A stretch of DNA of 64,000 nt, taken from the NCBI GenBank assembly GCA_021229015.1, contig CM037789.1:40584926-40648925 (forward strand). Direction: 5' to 3'. This DNA comes from Solen grandis. Lineage: Eukaryota; Mollusca; Bivalvia; Adapedonta; Solenidae. How positions within the stretch are numbered: the first letter of the stretch is position 1; every line of letters starts with the position of its first letter. The position numbers and the translations under genes are program-made. Below are positions 49,501-61,610 of the stretch, in pieces. The notes under the pieces were generated by a model. That model ran no database searches and had not been told where the DNA came from. It saw nothing but the letters and a program-made list of their open reading frames with translations.

Positions 49501-50941
49501 GTAATGTGACCCAGATGTTTAGTAGTGTTAATTGTTTTTATACATGTATACACTCTTAATTGAATATTATTGAATACATGTAATATGAATCTTATAAAAC
49601 TATCTTTTGGGGCAAAAATGAATCAAATGATAAAGCAACACAGTGGTTGAGATTTAGTTATGATTAGTCCTAGGGAAAGAAAAAAAATCAGTTAACTTTT
49701 TGAATAGTTTTTCACTTGAGACTTATAGGATAGTCTCAGAAGTAATGTCTAGGCTTAAACTTTTGACCCCACCCCACCCCCAGCTTCATACCCTGAGGCT
49801 AAGACTTGATATTTCAGGACCTAGAATTGACCTGGCACAAGGATATACGACCGAAGCGTCGCAACGTTTGTTTTGATGTGTCTACATCTGTGAGGAAAGC
49901 ACCTGTGATCTTGTTCAACTGCCACGGCATGGGAGGCAACCAGAGGTTCAAGTACAATCTGGTATGTTCACACATTTACTTCAGTATTGATGGCTAAGGT
50001 ATCTTCAGTACTAGCTTTCCCCATTCACAAGTCAGAACCAGATTCTATTGTCAGTACATGGTACACACCTTTGTAATTCATTAGTTATAGAATGGCTAGG
50101 AACATCTGTTACAATTGACATGCCTTATTCCATTATGGGTAACATGTTAGAATGTGAATGGATTTCCAATGTATACAGTTATACATACATTCAAATGTCC
50201 AGTAACTACTCTGGGATATCATGTAAGCAGTGGGTGACCTACTTCACACAAAAGAACAATGGGTGTGTTTGTGATGCTATTATACTTAATAGCCTATTAT
50301 TTGTATATTGCAATATTTTTGTAAAACTTCTATATTGAAAGCAAACACATTAGATATTTCTATAACTAGTAATTAAATTAATAAAATAAATCATCTGTCA
50401 CATTAGTATCATTGTTGTCTGTACCAGAAAAACAATTATTTTGAAAAACATGATTTGAGCTTTTCCCTATATTTGCCTACATACATTTTGAAGTCGAACA
50501 AAGTCTGGTGAGTTCAGTTTGTGAATAACTTTTAACACTTCACCATGCAGGAGATCTCAAAAATGACCGATGCAACCAGTATAAAACTAGTATTAGATAA
50601 TTGTCACTAATCAGTTCATTTGAGATCATGAAACTCTGTAAAATGCTAAAACCTAACCAGGCTGAACTTTGTTTCAGTCTGATCTGGTTTACATTGGTTA
50701 CAGACTGTGAGATGGTGTAGTTCAGTAGTATGACATGACCACTGCCTTGTGTTCATGTGTGTGTTGTGTGTTGTAGGACACCCAGCAATTCTTCCACCCG
50801 ATCAGTAATCAGTGTCTGGACTGTGACACCGGCAGCAAGGAACTCTTCATGAATCCATGTGACGACAACCTCAACACGCAGAAGTGGCTCGTCTCCAATG
50901 TCAACAAGACGGCCGTCAGGAAGGACTGGGAGGAAGCCTAG
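43353..50941 (+). CDS. GALNT10: Polypeptide N-acetylgalactosaminyltransferase 10-like, C-terminal part
   Basis: Exons 43353-43574, 48364-48471, 49818-49961, 50777-50941, all phase 0 with GT/AG borders, stop TAG at 50939-50941; 212 codons. These Golgi enzymes transfer GalNAc from UDP-GalNAc to Ser/Thr to start mucin-type O-glycans. The first exon has the end of the catalytic domain ([49 protein letters not shown]). The others form a ricin-type lectin domain with three repeats (LCIDTK; VCFDVS with NQRF; QCLDCD with TQKW). An NKT sequon lies near the C-terminus. The YPPVEPP linker and DIRPK motif place it nearest to GALNT10. The cytoplasmic tail, membrane anchor and the UDP/Mn-binding catalytic half (about 400 residues) are absent, presumably hidden by the gap. 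Confidence 0.88.
44188..44530. repeat. 55-bp tandem repeat, about 6 copies
   Basis: Unit begins AAAGTCAGATGTGATAAGTA and ends GTAATACCTAGTATGTT; one copy (near 44270) is variant. Lies in the first visible GALNT10 intron. Confidence 0.93.
46121..46376 (-). mobile_element. tRNA-derived SINE (family A), best copy
   Basis: On the minus strand the head reads GGCCGCCGTGGCTGAGCGG (box A, 46357-46367) with box B GGTTCGAATCC (46302-46312), then the body AATTAGCTGGACGTCG and tail GCGACGGTAAACCCCAATAC ending in (AAC)n. The 5' and 3' ends of the tRNA part do not pair, so it is a SINE, not a tRNA gene. Lies in a GALNT10 intron. Confidence 0.85.
47380..47700. repeat. TAGCTACCTGAGCACATGTG dispersed repeat
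   Basis: Opens TTTAGCTACCTGAGCACATG TGCTCAGAAGAGCTATTGG and holds two similar blocks (TTTGTTTGCACTCTAGCATC and TTTGTTTGCACTCTAAGATC). Related to 42155-42339. Confidence 0.5.
47960..48050. repeat. ACTGTAAAATCATTATTTT foldback repeat copy
   Basis: Left end ACTGTAAAATCATTATTTTT, with GTGAATAATGATC at the right. Same family as 9277-9365. Confidence 0.5.
48364..48471 (+). CDS. GALNT10: GALNT10 exon: lectin repeat alpha
   Basis: Acceptor ggtttcag, donor CAG|GTAAAT, 36 codons: [13 protein letters not shown] and [14 protein letters not shown]. Confidence 0.9.
48790..48862 (-). repeat. Decayed tRNA-like SINE fragment
   Basis: Minus strand: AGCCAAGTGGTTTGGGCCC (box A type) and GGGTTCAAACCC (box B type). 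Confidence 0.4.
49818..49961 (+). CDS. GALNT10: GALNT10 exon: lectin repeat beta
   Basis: Acceptor atatttcag, donor CTG|GTATGT, 48 codons: [19 protein letters not shown] and [15 protein letters not shown]. Confidence 0.92.
50777..50941 (+). CDS. GALNT10: GALNT10 last exon: lectin repeat gamma and stop
   Basis: Acceptor gtgttgtag; 54 codons and [41 protein letters not shown]. Confidence 0.92.
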   Translation, partial: DTQQFFHPISNQCLDCDTGSKELFMNPCDDNLNTQKWLVSNVNKTAVRKDWEEA

Positions 50942-52116
50942 AGTGTTACCAACAATGTGTCATGATGTTTGTTATTTTGTGATGTCAGACTTGTGATAGA
51001 CTATATATAGAAGGTACAGTTTCTCAGAAACATCTTTAAGACAAATGTGGTCTATTTATTTGAGACCTACAACCAGCATCCTTCCAAAGTTAATGTACAG
51101 CTGTATTATGATATCTTGAGGATTGACATCCCAAGCTCTGTGCCTATTCCAAGGTAAATTTCCAGTCTTGGCATAGAGCGCATTAATCTTTTACCACATG
51201 AATATTCATATACAAATCTGTGGCTTGTGGAATATCAATTTACTTGAACTTTTAAATGGTATATGAAACAATGGATTTTTCTTTGCCATATAGAATTTTA
51301 AGAATCTGAGTTTTCATATTGTATGAGCAAACAGAGGAGACCTTGATCCATCTAGGAGCAGTCTGATCTTGGACTGCTGTGTTTGCCAATGCATCGAAAT
51401 GAGTCTTTATGAAGTAAATGGTTAAGAAATGATAATTAATGTCCTCTGTTGTCTGAGTGTCACCATTATCTGAGCATTTCATTTTTCTGCAGGCCTCGGG
51501 TTATCACAATTTTCCTGTATATACTGAGTGTCCCCAGGCTATTTTCATCATGAGCTTTATCATCATTTATAAATTGGAATATTTATTTTCAAATCATTGA
51601 TATTTAACTTAAGGTCTACTGTTTAAAGCAAAGGCCAATTCTAACAGTAAAAACAGGTTCTTGGAACTGTATTTATTACCAAGGATTCCCATTCTGTATC
51701 ATCTAATTATCATCTAATTATGACAGGATCCGGTATAGGACCAGGTCAGGCTCTTTCTCTTGAGCTATGTCAAAACGTTTATTTTTAGAGAAATTCTTAG
51801 CCAAAACTTCACAATACCGCTCAAGAGCTTCAATGGTTTGACATATAATGAAAATTGAATGCACATGATACAGTTGTCTAGTTATTGTTGAATCTCTGTT
51901 GTGTTATTTATTGGAATGTGCAGTTGACAGGTATTGTATCAGATACTGTATATTCTGTATGAAACGCCTGTCTGTGGGACGAGGTGGAATGATAACTGTG
52001 TCAACAAAGCCATTTACTTTAATCACTTCATGGGGAAAAATGGAATAATTTGCAATAATATTCCAGACATTCAGTGTTACTAACTCTATGTATTGTTTGC
52101 AGAATTGGTATATCTT

Positions 52117-52220
52117 CAGTTCAGTTCAGTTTCATTTAGATACAAAGATTACAGATTGGCAATTGTCAACAAATAATACAAAAATACCCTAGAAAGTAAA
52201 ATGTACAATTAAACACCTGA
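52117..52220 (-). repeat. LINE 3'-tail scrap with (CTGAA)n
   Basis: TTCAGTTCAGTTCAGTTTCA followed by AT-rich sequence with TAGATACAAAGATTACA, laid out like the 3' ends at 23646 and 31168. Confidence 0.4.
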
Positions 52221-52222
52221 TA

Positions 52223-52299
52223 TTTACCAATATTTTGGCAAAACTTGCCTTTGTAAAGGAATAAACCATAAAAACAAATTTTGCCAAAATATTGGTAAA
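52223..52299. repeat. Palindrome with perfect 21-bp arms
   Basis: TTTACCAATATTTTGGCAAA A and its reverse complement enclose about 35 bp. The TTTTGGCAAAA core also appears in the foldback at 18876. Confidence 0.8.
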
Positions 52300-55200
52300 G
52301 ATTGAGAGAATTCAATTGTTTTATTGTATTCTTTTTCTTTGGAAAACCTACATATAAAATGAAATGTATTCGATATGATCTTATTACCTAGTAATAAGTA
52401 GCATTGCACTTATTTTCAACGGAGAGTCATTTTTTATCATTAGATCCTCTTGAGAAAAAGTCTGATGGGGGTATATTAGAGAATATGCAGTTGTCTGGAA
52501 TTTAATGTCATAAGTTTACATACAGTTTCAGCTTCCTTAACGGGGTTGATTGGATTACCATATCTTTGAAAAATGTTCCGTTTTTGTTCTTAGTTATATA
52601 TGGGTGGGTAAGAGCTACTGTTCATACTGTTACCCCATGTAGGCTAGATAGATAGATTTGTTTCAGAAGTGTTAGTGATGAGGTCTTGATTAATTGGGAA
52701 AATAAGTTGATTGACCAACAATCATGATATGATCATGTGTATGTTCTCACAGTGGTATCCAACATTGACAGTGTGATTGTGAGTGAACATTTCATATATT
52801 GGAAAGGTACATCTGCTGTAAAATTACCAATGACCTGCTGTATGTCATGTGTTGTATAGTTCTCTGTCCCATTATTGTTGTTTTCTCATCTTGCACTGAA
52901 ACATTGTGCATAGGTCCCCAGGGGGTCTCCGTTCAAGAGTCTGGTGTGGCTGTAAGATTGAGAGAAGACATAAGTAAACATCATCATATTTGGAATACCA
53001 CAGAGAAAGAATCCTTTACAGTTTTTGTGTATTTGTTTAGTGAGCCTAATAATCTTATGAATTTGTGCCATGAGGTTTTACCGTCTGTATTTTTAAATAT
53101 AATGTTTCAGAAAGATTGATTCTTTGTTGACTTTGAATGTGTTGCACTCTAGCTGGTAATTTATTATGTGGTGGACAGTTTTGGGGAAATCAGGGCACAG
53201 CTTCAGTGAGTTAGGTTTATTATTAAGAGAGGAATTAATGTGTGTGACCTCACCTGGGTATTGTAAGCCAGTGTGTTTATCAATGTTGTTAAGGGTGATT
53301 TTGTGTTGTCTCTTGTAAACTGATGGATCAGCACGATGAAAGAATGTATCATTAACAATATAACCTAGACATTAATTCAAAAGGTTCTGTGTTTTTTTTA
53401 TCCTTGATGAGGGTGAGGAATTTTCAAGTTTTTTCCAGGCCTAAAGTACTGGTCCAGTCCAGGAACCACCAAGAACATTAGTTGGTGGATTGTGTGCTGT
53501 TTAAAAGAGGGTAGATCTTGATATATTAGGTATAAATGGGGATGAATGATTTGTTAGAATCAGGCCCAAAACCCATCAGGACCCTTGATTTGCAGGTTTT
53601 ATATGTATTGTACAAGTTTTGGTCATTTACATGTGTACTTTATCCTGTTTATATTTTAGCTGTTTCATATACTTACTGATAGACATTTATACAGCACATA
53701 TATATGTATTTATTTGATGTAACTCCCTCATACTGTGGTAAATGTGTTTAATATACCCCACTGAATCAAAGGTTGTGGAGGGTACCAGTTATTTAGTTCT
53801 ATCCTTTTGCATTCCAGATATCCCATTTCTTAAATCACATTTTTCGAATTCCTATCTCAGATCAGGTAGATATTCACTTACAATTTATTTTGGACAAAAA
53901 ATTCAGGTATATGAACAGATTCCTGACCTTGACCTTCATGTGACCTTGACTTTTATGTGACCTTGACATTTGCATATAATTGATTGGAAACCATTATAAT
54001 TTGGTATATTTTTATGTACAATGTACTTTCATTTACTCAGTTTACATTTATGGACAGTGTCCTTTTGAATTATACCTTCTCACTTACATAAGCATAACAT
54101 TGACCCTCATATGACCTTGGCATTCTTTTATGATTTAGTGAAAATATTTGGTAAATCTTAATCGCTCATATATCCCTTCAGAGGCTCATGATACAAGATA
54201 TTCCCCTATGCCAAACTTAAACATTTTCTTCAACTTATTACCTTGATGTTTAAGTGACATTGACCCTTTTTACATAAGTATTTACAAAGTCATGCTACTG
54301 TTGTGGTATGAATCTTTCTTTATAGCTGTTTAAGACATTTCTTGCAGTATTTATGCACTTCAAAAAAAACCTTTATAGTTAAGCTTTATATATTTGAGTT
54401 TACAGTATTAAAGCATTGTCATTCTGAAAAAAAGAAGGGGAAAAAAACAACAACTAAACAAAAACAAAAAACAGTTGGTCATTTTTTTACCTTTCATATA
54501 AAGCAATGCAAACCATAGTATTCTGTTTAACTAGTACATTGCCTAATTATCATGAAAGAAATTGTTTGATGCTTAAAGCTTGTTTCGCTTCAAGAAGGAC
54601 TCGTGTCTCTTTTAAGGATTAGGTATTACTAACATCACAAGATTTCAGAATATGCTCCTTCAATCAAGCTGTCAGAAACCAATTCTCATAAGAATCAAAG
54701 GTTTACTCTGGTATCTACTATACCATTGTAATATCACTATGACTATTTTATAATCATGGTTTTTTCTTGCTGTATCTATAAATTTTTTCATGTATCTTGT
54801 GTCACTAACTTTGTTCTCAGAGGCTAATGTCTTAAATTTAATGTGTTGTAAGATTTTTCTTTTTCATAACACAAAGTGCAAATTATGTTTTTAACTAGTC
54901 AGCAATATTACATATTACTTTATTTAATAGTGTGCAATAGTTGAAGGCATACACAAGAATCGCGCTTAAGGCCATGGAATTGTTATGGCTTTTAAAATCT
55001 TAATTGCAAGTAGAGACCATCTTGAGCAATATTTGTCACTTATATTTTGACCTTGAATTTTTGTTTAAACATTTTCCAAATGAATTCAGATCAGATTGTA
55101 CTAGATTATCTATTTATGTCTACACTTTGAAGATATCATATGACTGGATGACTTGGTTATCAGGGAGCACATGAGTTTGTTTTTGACACTTTTTGAGCAG

Positions 55201-56107
55201 CTGACTGAGATAAATGGAATACATATTGTGACCTATTCGCATATTTTTAAGGAGAAAACAGTTTTATGGTATTTTGTGTTTTTATTTTCCTTTGCATTAT
55301 ATTACTTCATACATACTTGTGTGCAATCAAATTAATATATATTCTGCTAATTTGTGTATATTATTTAACATTTCATTCCAAAGTGGAAGTGCAAGGTGTA
55401 TATATTTTGTTTAAAAATATTTATAACAGAGAAGCTGGAAGAACCAGATTATGTGTGCTAGGAACACAGTTTAATTTGAACCCAGTTTTGTAATATGTGG
55501 ATTTTTGGTTTTTTTTTTTTTTAAGTGTATGTTTTTGTAATTCATTTACAGGTATACATAATGATACATTCTGGTAATAATGGTATTGAAGTTTTTTTTT
55601 GTCTTTTTGGGGGGGGCAAACATTGAGGGTGAAGGTTATAGCATTTTAGTATACTGAAGTTTATACTACTGCAGATTTCAAAACGCCAGCCAGTCAGATC
55701 CAGGAAATTATATTTTTCAAGTGCATATGTACTCATCAGAATAATATTGAATTTGGGTTACATAGTACATTATTTGGAGGAAGTGTGTTCATTTGAAGAT
55801 AAAAGTATTGATGGTAGACCTATATAAAATTATGTCCTTTCTTTCTCTAATATTTACTCTTGGTGTCAGGTTACCAAGAGAAATTTATCAAGTTGCTATC
55901 TTTGAGTAGTTTTCATATGGTATTGATATCCTATTATCTAAGGTGAGATCATTTTGTTAGTGTTTCTTCTCATTGTTATATTCCTAATTTTTAAACTACT
56001 GGCTAGATGTAGTGTCTTCTAGTTTCAGTCCTCTTCTTTTTGTACTATATGATTATCATCACCAGTGCTCCACTTGTATTTTTAAAGTAATCATCTTATT
56101 AGCCACT

Positions 56108-56318
56108 TTTTTGTGGCCATATGGCTTCAATTATCACTCAGTCCCTCAATGCTGTGTGTTTGAGTCCCATTTTGGAAACTCATGTTTTCCATGCGAGTAG
56201 TCTTCCAGCCAGTCTTCTTAGTTCAGTGGTTCTACCCAGGTGCCCTTGGATCTTCACCCTTCTATAATAGCTGGACGTTACTTTATGTATATGATTAAAA
56301 TACTGTCTTGACAATACT
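56108..56318 (+). mobile_element. tRNA-derived SINE (family A), diverged copy
   Basis: TGGCCATATGGCTTCAATTA head, box-B-like TTTGAGTCCC, body ATAGCTGGACGTTAC and TTAAAATACTG tail align with the other family A copies. Confidence 0.6.
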
Positions 56319-56641
56319 TAACCCCAAAATATTCATCCCATCAAATTTAGAGAATTAATACTAAATATGACTTTTATTTACTCAGCAAAAAAAACAACGC
56401 AATGAATGTGTTCTTACTTTACATTTAATAACCACTGAAATACTTCTCTGAATTTTGTATTTCATAACCATGTTTACTTAAATGTGGTCTTAAAATTGGT
56501 CAGTATTTTTTTTCTTTATGGTAACAAGCTAATGATTTATCTGTTAGTTATTTTTATGTGAAGACATTGCATATCCTCATACATTATCCTGCATATCAGG
56601 ACACCATGGATTGGATAGATACAGTGAGTGAAGTAGGGGCT

Positions 56642-56882
56642 TTAACCCTTTCCCTCATATAGATTCATTTTGACGCACTCAATAGGTACCATATAAAGCC
56701 TGATCTCAGAAAACCACAGTTAAACCTTTCCAAATTTAATTACAAAATCCTCATTTCCAGACCACTGAGGAGCAGCGAACAGCATAAAACCTGATCAGCC
56801 TGCGAGTTACTCGCAGGCTGATCTGGTTTTATGCTGTTCGCATAGGTCTTTTCATGGTTTCCTCTATGAGGGAAAGGGTCAA
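56642..56882. mobile_element. TTAACCCTTTCCCTCA MITE, complete copy (241 bp)
   Basis: Ends TTAACCCTTTCCCTCATATAG and CTATGAGGGAAAGGGTCAA are inverted. Inside, AGCATAAAACCTGATCAGCC TGCGAG pairs with CTCGCAGGCTGATCTGG TTTTATGCT to form a long hairpin. Confidence 0.85.
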
Positions 56883-57594
56883 CTGTAAAGTTATCTCAAA
56901 TTGTTTACATGGGCTAGAGTCTAAAGTCATTATTTGATACAAGATTCCACGAATTTTTGCTAATAGTAATGAGACTTTGTTTATGAGCTCCCTATAATTT
57001 CTCACATCTTATGATAGTTCTAAGTTTATTTCTTAGCTTTATTTCATGCTTATGCAGTTTTTTCCCCAACAAAATACAGTGTGCAGTTATTTTGAACTGG
57101 ATATTTATTACATATTACAATTATGCTAGGTATGGTTTGCTGTTCTGCATTATATTTAGTATGTTAAAGAGGAAGAAAATGGGATTTTGCTGATATTTCA
57201 AGGAAGTATGTGTATTTTTACCGGTATTATGTTGACAATATTCATCTGACACAAGATGTATTCACATTGTGTGATGTTTGTTGTAGTCTCTAATTTGTCA
57301 ACCATTGTATGATATATGCAAATTTCATTTTGTTCACATGACTGTTATGTATATATTTGAGGGTTTTAGAGATACAATAGAGATATTTTTTCAACCAATT
57401 GTTTGTTGTCACTTAGTTCCAGTGCTTTCACATTTTCCAACAGACAATGTACATAATGTCCTAAGTGTTCCTTTACCCACATGGTAAGAGAATGCGTAGA
57501 TCCATTATGACACGAAGCCAATATAACGGAGTCTAATGTAGGATCCCTTATCCTTCAGGTACCTTTTCCCACAGTTACATGTATGTAACAAACT

Positions 57595-57965
57595 GAGAAG
57601 AATATGCCAGTCCAGGACTTGAATTCAAGACCCCTTGCTTTCATGGGGGTCATTCTACAGATTGAGCTACTGGACTGCTTACACTATTCACTCATTGATA
57701 TGGGTTACTTATAAGCCCTTTCATACTCTCCTGCCAATTTGGAATTTGTCCCCGAGTTTACAGTACAAACTGCCATATATTCTTGACGAACGCAAAGGCA
57801 GTGTATACTGTAACGGCCCCACATTGTGCACAAAATATAACCAAGTGAGAAAAATATGCAGCCAGATCAGGACTTAAACCCGGGACCTGTTGCTTACAGG
57901 GCCAGTGCTCTACAGATTGAGATAGCGGACTGCTTACACAAATCTCTCACTGGTAAGGGTTACTT
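57595..57965 (-). mobile_element. Two tandem copies of a tRNA-Thr-like SINE (family B)
   Basis: On the minus strand each copy has GCAGTCC(A/G)(C/G)TA(G/T)CTCAATCTG TAGA (box A) and a box B (GGGTTTAAGTCCTG; GAATTCAAGTCCTG). The better copy (57850-57965) has loop CCTGTAAG, so the nearest tRNA would be Thr(TGT) by eye. The leader GGGTTACTT is shared. Confidence 0.65.
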
Positions 57966-58240
57966 CTAGGCCATTACATGTATAATCTGGTCCAATATAA
58001 CCTGGTACCAGGACTATAACCCAAATATAGTGTTATGATGAAACTGCACTGTATTGATCTTACTTTTTGTCTCGACTTCTTTAGGGCAATTCTTTAGTAT
58101 TTTACACTCAAAAAAAGTTTTCAACACTTCCGCAGGGTTCAAACAAGCCACCTCTGGAACCATAATACCCCTGGAACACGTCTTACTCACGATACTATGA
58201 AGGGTGCAAACAAACAAAACAACATACTGACCAATAACTT

Positions 58241-61200
58241 AGGTATTTATTATATCCTTAAAAGAATGCAACACAAATACAAAGTTAAGCAATACAAGTC
58301 TTATTGCTTTATTTGATAGTAAAGGAGTACATATTACTTATTTTTAATGATATACAAATACAAATTTATAAAGAGCATAAAAAGTCTTTAAAAATAGAAT
58401 ACAAAAACTGCCTAAGTTACTTAATATTCAATTTCATCAAATTAATTTCTGACAAAAATGGACTATATCAAAATGCACGAGAACACTGTAAACTTATCTT
58501 TTTACTTCAAATCACATCCTAAAAGCTCTGACACAGAGACAAAGGTTATTCAAAAAAAAGGTAGGGCTTAAAGTACTGTAATAAAAATTGCACTTGTATT
58601 CCCAGAATACAAACTCAATAACTCCCCAATTCCAGAATATGTAAATTACAATTGTAAAACCTATCTATCAAAAACTAAGAATATCCAACTACATTTGCTA
58701 TCTCCAACTAAAAGATAAACAAACAAGACAAACTATGACGGCAGTAGGACGAAGTGAAGCTTGAGCACATAATTATGATCAGATACCTGAAGGCACTGCC
58801 AAACTGACGAGAAAATTCTCCAATAAAATGAAATTGCTGACTTCTAAGAACCATATTCCCATATTAACTTGCCAATACCTTATTTCCCACTAGCTTTTGT
58901 GAAAAAAAAAGAGATTTGAAAATGGACATTTAAAGCTTAACTTCCCTCCATACCACAATGGTAGTAAATTATTCATCCATTATTATAACCCCCCTTTTCT
59001 TCGTGTAGAACCATAATATTGATATACAAACATTTGTAGATTATAACAGCTTTATAATTAATACAAATGAAGTTTTTTACCTTAACAACTTAGACGAACA
59101 ATGAATAAATGAGTCGTGTTGGCATATGAAATCATTTTATGAGAAAAGTTACAACCTGTCTGAATTGGAAAGGATCATGTGCTGAATCTTCCAATCTTCA
59201 TCAGGCTAGGGCCCACTGGCCAATCAGACTAAACCAGCTTTAGGTCAGGCTTCTAACCCAGCACTGCTGTTAAGACAATACTGTACTTTTCCTTCCTTCA
59301 ATAATTAAGAACAGCTCTTGCAGAAAACATCCAAATTAAAGTTTCTTACCATATCAGTTCTACATGATTTATATGTAGTTCCATTTACATCAAGAACTTG
59401 TTTTCATTTACGAAGTTTATGTCCCCCTGTCTCCCTTATACAGTTATCTAGAACTTAAATAGTAACTTGAACTGTTGATTAAACTGTTCATAAAAAATTG
59501 TTATAATAATTTGAATACAAATAAAAACTACACTGAACACTTGTTAATTAGTAACATAAAAAAGTAGTATGAATACATCTGAAAATATGAAAGACATAAA
59601 AAAGACCTTATGTAGTTAAGTTACAGCTAGATCAGCTTGCAAGTCACGAACAGACTGATACTATACTGAGATGGTAACACTGTATATCCTGTCCAGCCTG
59701 AGAGTCATTTTCAGTGTGATCTGGCTTTTCTATGGTATGCCACTGTGTAAAATGACAGAGTAATACAGGATTAATCATACACAAAATATCGAGCAATCAA
59801 GTCACAAATAAGACACTGGCATACAAAGGACACTTTAGATGTAAATATGCATAATACAGAAACACGCATCACTAGGGCAGAAAGAACACCTGCATAGATT
59901 CAGCTCTTGTACCTGGCATGCAACATCAACTATTTACATCCGACATATCAGCGAAGTCTCTAATCTTAGTCAAAACTCAGATCTGTAAATGAATAATTTA
60001 TTTCATGCTTTTGAAACTGATTTAGTCAAGATACTTGTTCTGGCAAGTTTTTAATTACATTTAATTACCAGTTACCATCTGCATGTCATGTAATTTGTAT
60101 ACAAATAACTCCATCATTAGAAAAACATATATACCAATAGTTAATTATTTTACAAACTATTTACCTATTTGAAGTAAAATCTTCAGCAACACAGTACATA
60201 CAATAAACACTTGATCATTTGCAGCAAAACTTGAATGACTTCAGCATGAAGCACTTGCTCCTAACAAGACACAGCAAGCAGAAGTTTGTGGCAACTTGTT
60301 TGCCTATTTGTGATAGAATTATCAAAAATTAAACCATATACAGAACTACTTTTTTCATATTTTTGGCACTTTATCTTTTGATGAAAGATGAAAAACTGAA
60401 AAAAAAAATCTATCTGTGGACAACTGCCGACAAATGGCTGTTAAATCTATGACTCAATACCAACACTTTTGTCCCTGGTTGCTACAAGATGTTGAATAGT
60501 TCCAATCATATACCACTAGAAAAGTACCAACTGGGTACAGATGTTCATCATTTGACTTAATGGTTAATATTTCTTTCCTAGTCAATCAATATAAATACAC
60601 TTAAAAGAGATGAGTATGAAAGGTTTGGGCTATTGCTGAATGACCTGGTTAGTCAACAGCTGTATACAAGTTGGATACATTTCATGGTAGACGTGGTGTG
60701 GGGAATACCGTGGTCCCCTACATACTGGAAAGTAAATATCCTTTACCTAAACAGACTTGCCCAAAACTTGTACAAAAGTCTAACACCTGGACAGTTTTAA
60801 GGGATACATGTATATTCATAAATAGTAAACACAGATGGACATTTTTCATCATATAATGTGACACAAACATAACTAAAATTCATAAACATAAATACAACAG
60901 CACCATTTGAAAATATTAAAGTACATTACTGATTTTTACTTAAAAACTGTTCAACATTACATCTGATTAACTTTGTAATATCACCTTGGCAACAAAACTC
61001 CTTCATAAATTCTTGTCAATTATATCTGATAAATATCAGCAGCTGAGGTTCTTACATTAAATAAAGTTGCAATTAAGATGTTGTTTTAAAACACTACAAT
61101 GCATGCATATTCCCCATCATATCAGCCATAACTGATTCTAATGAAATTGAAGAACATTAAAACAATAATGCATCTGTTTGACAAGAAAGATCTTCCAGCT

Positions 61201-61457
61201 CACTGTTAAATGAAACTGTTCTGAGAAATACTGTTCAAGATGACAACATGCTAGATTGGGATACCATTACATTTAGTAACCTCTGAACATCAGACAACAG
61301 TTAAAGATTCTATTTGTTTGTCACTCTTTATTGAAAATCATCAGCTGTGTTAACACAGGATGTGTACTGTGTATTGCTGTCGTAGATAGCTGTATGTATA
61401 GTATCCACTGTTAGAGGGGGACCAGACATGCACCAATGTTGGACTGTGTGATGACGT
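58241..61457 (-). other. Probable 3' UTR / downstream region of ILK
   Basis: No gene or strong repeat seen. Minus-strand AATAAA signals lie at 58308-58313 and 58246-58251, so the ILK 3' UTR could be up to about 3.2 kb. Without transcript data the end is unknown. Confidence 0.35.
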
Positions 61458-61610
61458 CTAGCTGGCATGCTTCATCTTCTCCAGGATGGGTATGATCATG
61501 TCGAAGCGGGGACGTTTACCTGGATCTTCATTCATACATATCTTGAGGAGGCGGGAGATATGGGATGAGATCCCTGGTGGGATGGCCAGACGCAGACCTT
61601 CCAGCGCCAC
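61458..61610 (-). CDS. ILK: ILK last exon
   Basis: Acceptor tgttgtag, 50 codons and TAG. Encodes [19 protein letters not shown] and ends MKHAS. Confidence 0.93.
   Translation of the reverse strand: MALEGLRLAIPPGISSHISRLLKICMNEDPGKRPRFDMIIPILEKMKHAS

Larger units (their letters stand above)
50942..58240. other. Non-coding sequence downstream of GALNT10
   Basis: Contains the GALNT10 3' UTR (end not defined) and intergenic sequence. Only repeats were recognised: LINE tail scrap (~52117-52220), palindrome (52223-52299), SINE copies (56108-56318, 57595-57965), MITE (56642-56882). ACCTTGACCTT-type phrases recur at 53920-54280. Short open frames have no motif. Confidence 0.5.

Noticed and set aside
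55153..58522. Several 60-80 codon frames downstream of GALNT10
   Set aside because: Hydrophobic AT-rich chance frames or SINE pieces without motifs.
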